A stretch of DNA of 46,487 nt from Serratia symbiotica (lineage in GTDB: Bacteria; Pseudomonadota; Gammaproteobacteria; Enterobacterales; Enterobacteriaceae): contig JAAKDF010000013.1 in the NCBI GenBank assembly GCA_011754105.1, positions 1-46,487 on the forward strand, written 5' to 3'. The first letter of the stretch is position 1. Every line of letters begins with the position of its first letter. A model generated the notes under the pieces. It was not told where the DNA came from. It worked only from the letters and a program-made list of their open reading frames with translations, and did not search any database. Made by a program: the position numbers and the translations under genes. Positions 45,231-46,487 of this stretch are shown here, one piece after another.

Positions 45231-45254
45231 CACCCACCTCAGGGTGTCTTTTTT
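45231..45254 (+). terminator. Terminator of tRNA-Leu
   Basis: Stem caccc (45231-45235) with gggtg (45242-45246), loop acctca, followed by tctttttt. It lies 12 bp after the tRNA. Confidence 0.8.
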
Positions 45255-45539
45255 GTGTACATAAAATTCTATATCATTATTATTAATAATTAAAGATCAT
45301 ATCTCCTTCTCCTACTCTGTTCAATTTATCCCCGCCGGTCTTTTTTATTTCTTTCATCCATTGATATGCAGATAATTTGCGGATCAAGATGAGGATTAAT
45401 TCTCTTCGATTAAGAGCTGACTCCCAATTATAGCCCTGATAGACGTTGTAGCTAAAACCTTCAAGCCTCACGAAAAGCCTACAAAATCGCGGATGCGCAT
45501 GCGAGTGTATACCTGCTAATTATTCTTGTTGGCTCCCTG
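45255..45539. other. Eroded sequence between tRNA-Leu and integrase remnant
   Basis: A minus-strand reading at 45283-45471 (MRLEGFSYNVYQGYNWESAL...) is open for 62 codons. I do not recognise it, and composition (A+T-rich) differs from the core genes. It is most likely leftover island sequence. Confidence 0.35.
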
Positions 45540-46010
45540 GTGCGCGCTAAGCTCTAGCGCTGGTATATCTAAAGTATCGTTTTGTTGGTAATGAAGGATA
45601 GCCGGATTGCTTTCGGTGTTTATCCGCTGATCTCACTGGCGAAGGGAAGAGACAAGTGCGATGAGATACGGCTGTTCTTAGCCGATGGCATTAACCCGGC
45701 AGGAAAAGAAGGAAGAAGAAAAATAATAGGCGCAGACCGCGTTGATTAACTTTGAGAAGGTCGCGAGAAACTAATACCTAAACATCAGCCAAACCCGCTG
45801 GGTAGAAACCTATGCTGGACGGGTCTGACGCGATATGGAACGCAAGATTTTGCCAGCGATAGGCCAGAGCTACATATAGCGGACTTAAAGTCTAAAGATT
45901 TGCTTGAGCCGCTGAAAGCCGTGTAGCAAAACGGCCACCTCGATTTGGCGTAACGGATACGCCAGAGAGTAACCGATATTATGCGCTCTCCGTGGCGTTA
46001 ACGCGTACAT
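45540..46010 (+). pseudogene. P4-type integrase (tyrosine recombinase) pseudogene
   Basis: Pieces in order resemble the N-terminal half of P4-family integrases: LKYRFVGNE (family RYRF-GK), IAFGVYPLISLAKGRDK (family LGVYPxVSLAEAR), FLADGINPAGKE (family LLAxGxDP), then ADLKSKDLLEPLKAV, a stop, QNGHLDLA and RVTDIMRS. Stops and frameshifts occur throughout, and the catalytic C-terminal half is missing. Its place next to the 3' end of tRNA-Leu shows that an island was once inserted here. Confidence 0.75.
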
Positions 46011-46074
46011 TTTCTGGCATACCTTCGAGCGTCATCTTGTTTAGTTATCTGATCCTCGTGCTGGCTAAATATTA

Positions 46075-46092
46075 GATTTATTCAACAACGCC
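46075..46092. mobile_element. Solo IS903-like end repeat
   Basis: gatttattcaacaacgcc, identical to the terminus at 228-245. No transposase of this family is recognisable on either side. Confidence 0.7.
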
Positions 46093-46125
46093 GGTTACAA
46101 GATACCCCGTGTAACCAGAGGACCT

Positions 46126-46233
46126 CTATTACTGATAGCACTTAACCTTCTGCATCGGGATGTCACGGTTGTGAAACCCAATCAGGTCTGGGTAACGGAT
46201 ATTACCTATAGTGTGGCCAGGATTTCGGGATGA
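46126..46233 (+). pseudogene. IS3-family transposase (OrfB) fragment
   Basis: LNLLHRDVTVVKPNQVWVTD followed by ITYSVARISG and a stop. PNQVWVTDITY is the hallmark around the first catalytic Asp of IS3-family integrase-type transposases. Only about 35 codons remain. Confidence 0.75.
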
Positions 46234-46335
46234 GCACGGATGCTCAAATGAACTAAGAGTCTATCTGGAATATTGAGCCGGTAACTCATGACGAGAAGCC
46301 AAACAATCCCACCGGGTGTTACGGTTGAGAACCTG

Positions 46336-46385
46336 AGCGGGTTACATTACCCTGCAGGCATTGCTGCAGGGTAATGTAACCCGCT
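46336..46385. repeat. Perfect 22-bp inverted repeat with 6-nt loop
   Basis: Left arm 46336-46357 (begins agcgggttacattaccct), loop gcattg (46358-46363), right arm 46364-46385 (ends gggtaatgtaacccgct). All 22 positions pair. No intact gene lies nearby. Confidence 0.9.
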
Positions 46386-46430
46386 GACAACGGGGATTGA
46401 GGCGAGATCTCTAAGCCAAGATAATCATCA

Positions 46431-46460
46431 AGGTTAAGTACTGAAAGGTTAAGTACTAAA
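46431..46460 (+). repeat. 15-bp tandem duplication
   Basis: aggttaagtactgaa (46431-46445) is followed directly by aggttaagtactaaa (46446-46460), 14 of 15 bases identical. It is non-coding as far as can be seen. The rest of 46234-46487 shows no assignable gene. Confidence 0.8.
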
Positions 46461-46487
46461 AGGCTGAAGAACATGAACGCGTTAATC

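Noticed and set aside
46234-46487. Possible group II intron or reverse-transcriptase start (MSTDAQMN-like reading)
   Set aside because: Only eight codons before a stop, and no domain V structure could be identified.

Overview
This window looks like part of the chromosome of an enterobacterial (Yersiniaceae, Serratia-like) symbiont caught mid-reduction. The intact proteins (Rng, TldD, DnaK, DnaJ, IleS, ValS, PepA and others) read like close relatives of the Serratia/E. coli orthologues, and the local gene orders (mreBCD-maf-rng-yhdP-tldD, carA-carB, dnaK-dnaJ, rpsT/ribF-ileS-lspA-fkpB-ispH, cpxR-cpxA, valS-holC-pepA/lptF-lptG-tRNA-Leu) match those genomes. About half of the recognisable genes carry stops, frameshifts or deletions, and decayed insertion sequences sit between the blocks. 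A facultative or co-obligate insect symbiont of the Serratia symbiotica type fits best. That assignment is inference from memory of the families, not from a search.

Layout. 1-245: decayed IS903-like copy. 725-8743: mreB, mreC, mreD and maf are pseudogenes, rng is intact, yhdP is a wreck. 8856-10301: tldD intact. 10622-13565: fpr intact, emrD and glpK remnants. 13786-19776: folA intact, carB and carA decayed, dapB intact. 20236-21118: a second IS903-like copy just upstream of the heat-shock promoter of dnaK. 21339-24466: dnaK-dnaJ intact, followed by a deleted nhaR. 25185-31732: a solid block of essential genes (rpsT, ribF, ileS, lspA, fkpB, ispH). 32216-34824: talB, yaaA and an IS200/IS605-type transposase, all decayed. 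34949-37030: cpxR intact, cpxA dead. 37034-44556: valS, holC, pepA, lptF and lptG intact. 45134-45218: tRNA-Leu(CAA), followed by remnants of a tRNA-integrated island (integrase and IS3 fragments).

Working together: what survives is translation (two tRNA synthetases, S20, tRNA-Leu), RNA processing (Rng), chaperones, envelope assembly (LspA, LptF, LptG, DapB) and cofactor synthesis (RibF, IspH, FolA). What is lost is cell-shape control (MreBCD), carbamoyl-phosphate synthesis (CarAB), glycerol use (GlpK), the non-oxidative pentose phosphate step (TalB) and envelope stress sensing (CpxA).

The most unusual signal is a set of long, perfect or near-perfect DNA palindromes (arms of about 20-27 bp, loops of 0-13 nt). 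They lie inside pseudogenes, in gene gaps, and apparently growing out of old terminators, and a shorter one lies inside the intact valS. Other points of interest are two IS903-like copies sharing the same deletion of a catalytic Asp, end-to-end IS terminal repeats (one now supplies the C-terminus and stop of ispH), a CTG start for rpsT, an acceptor-stem mismatch in tRNA-Leu, and an Asp-to-Asn change in the acidic pocket of CpxR next to the dead cpxA.
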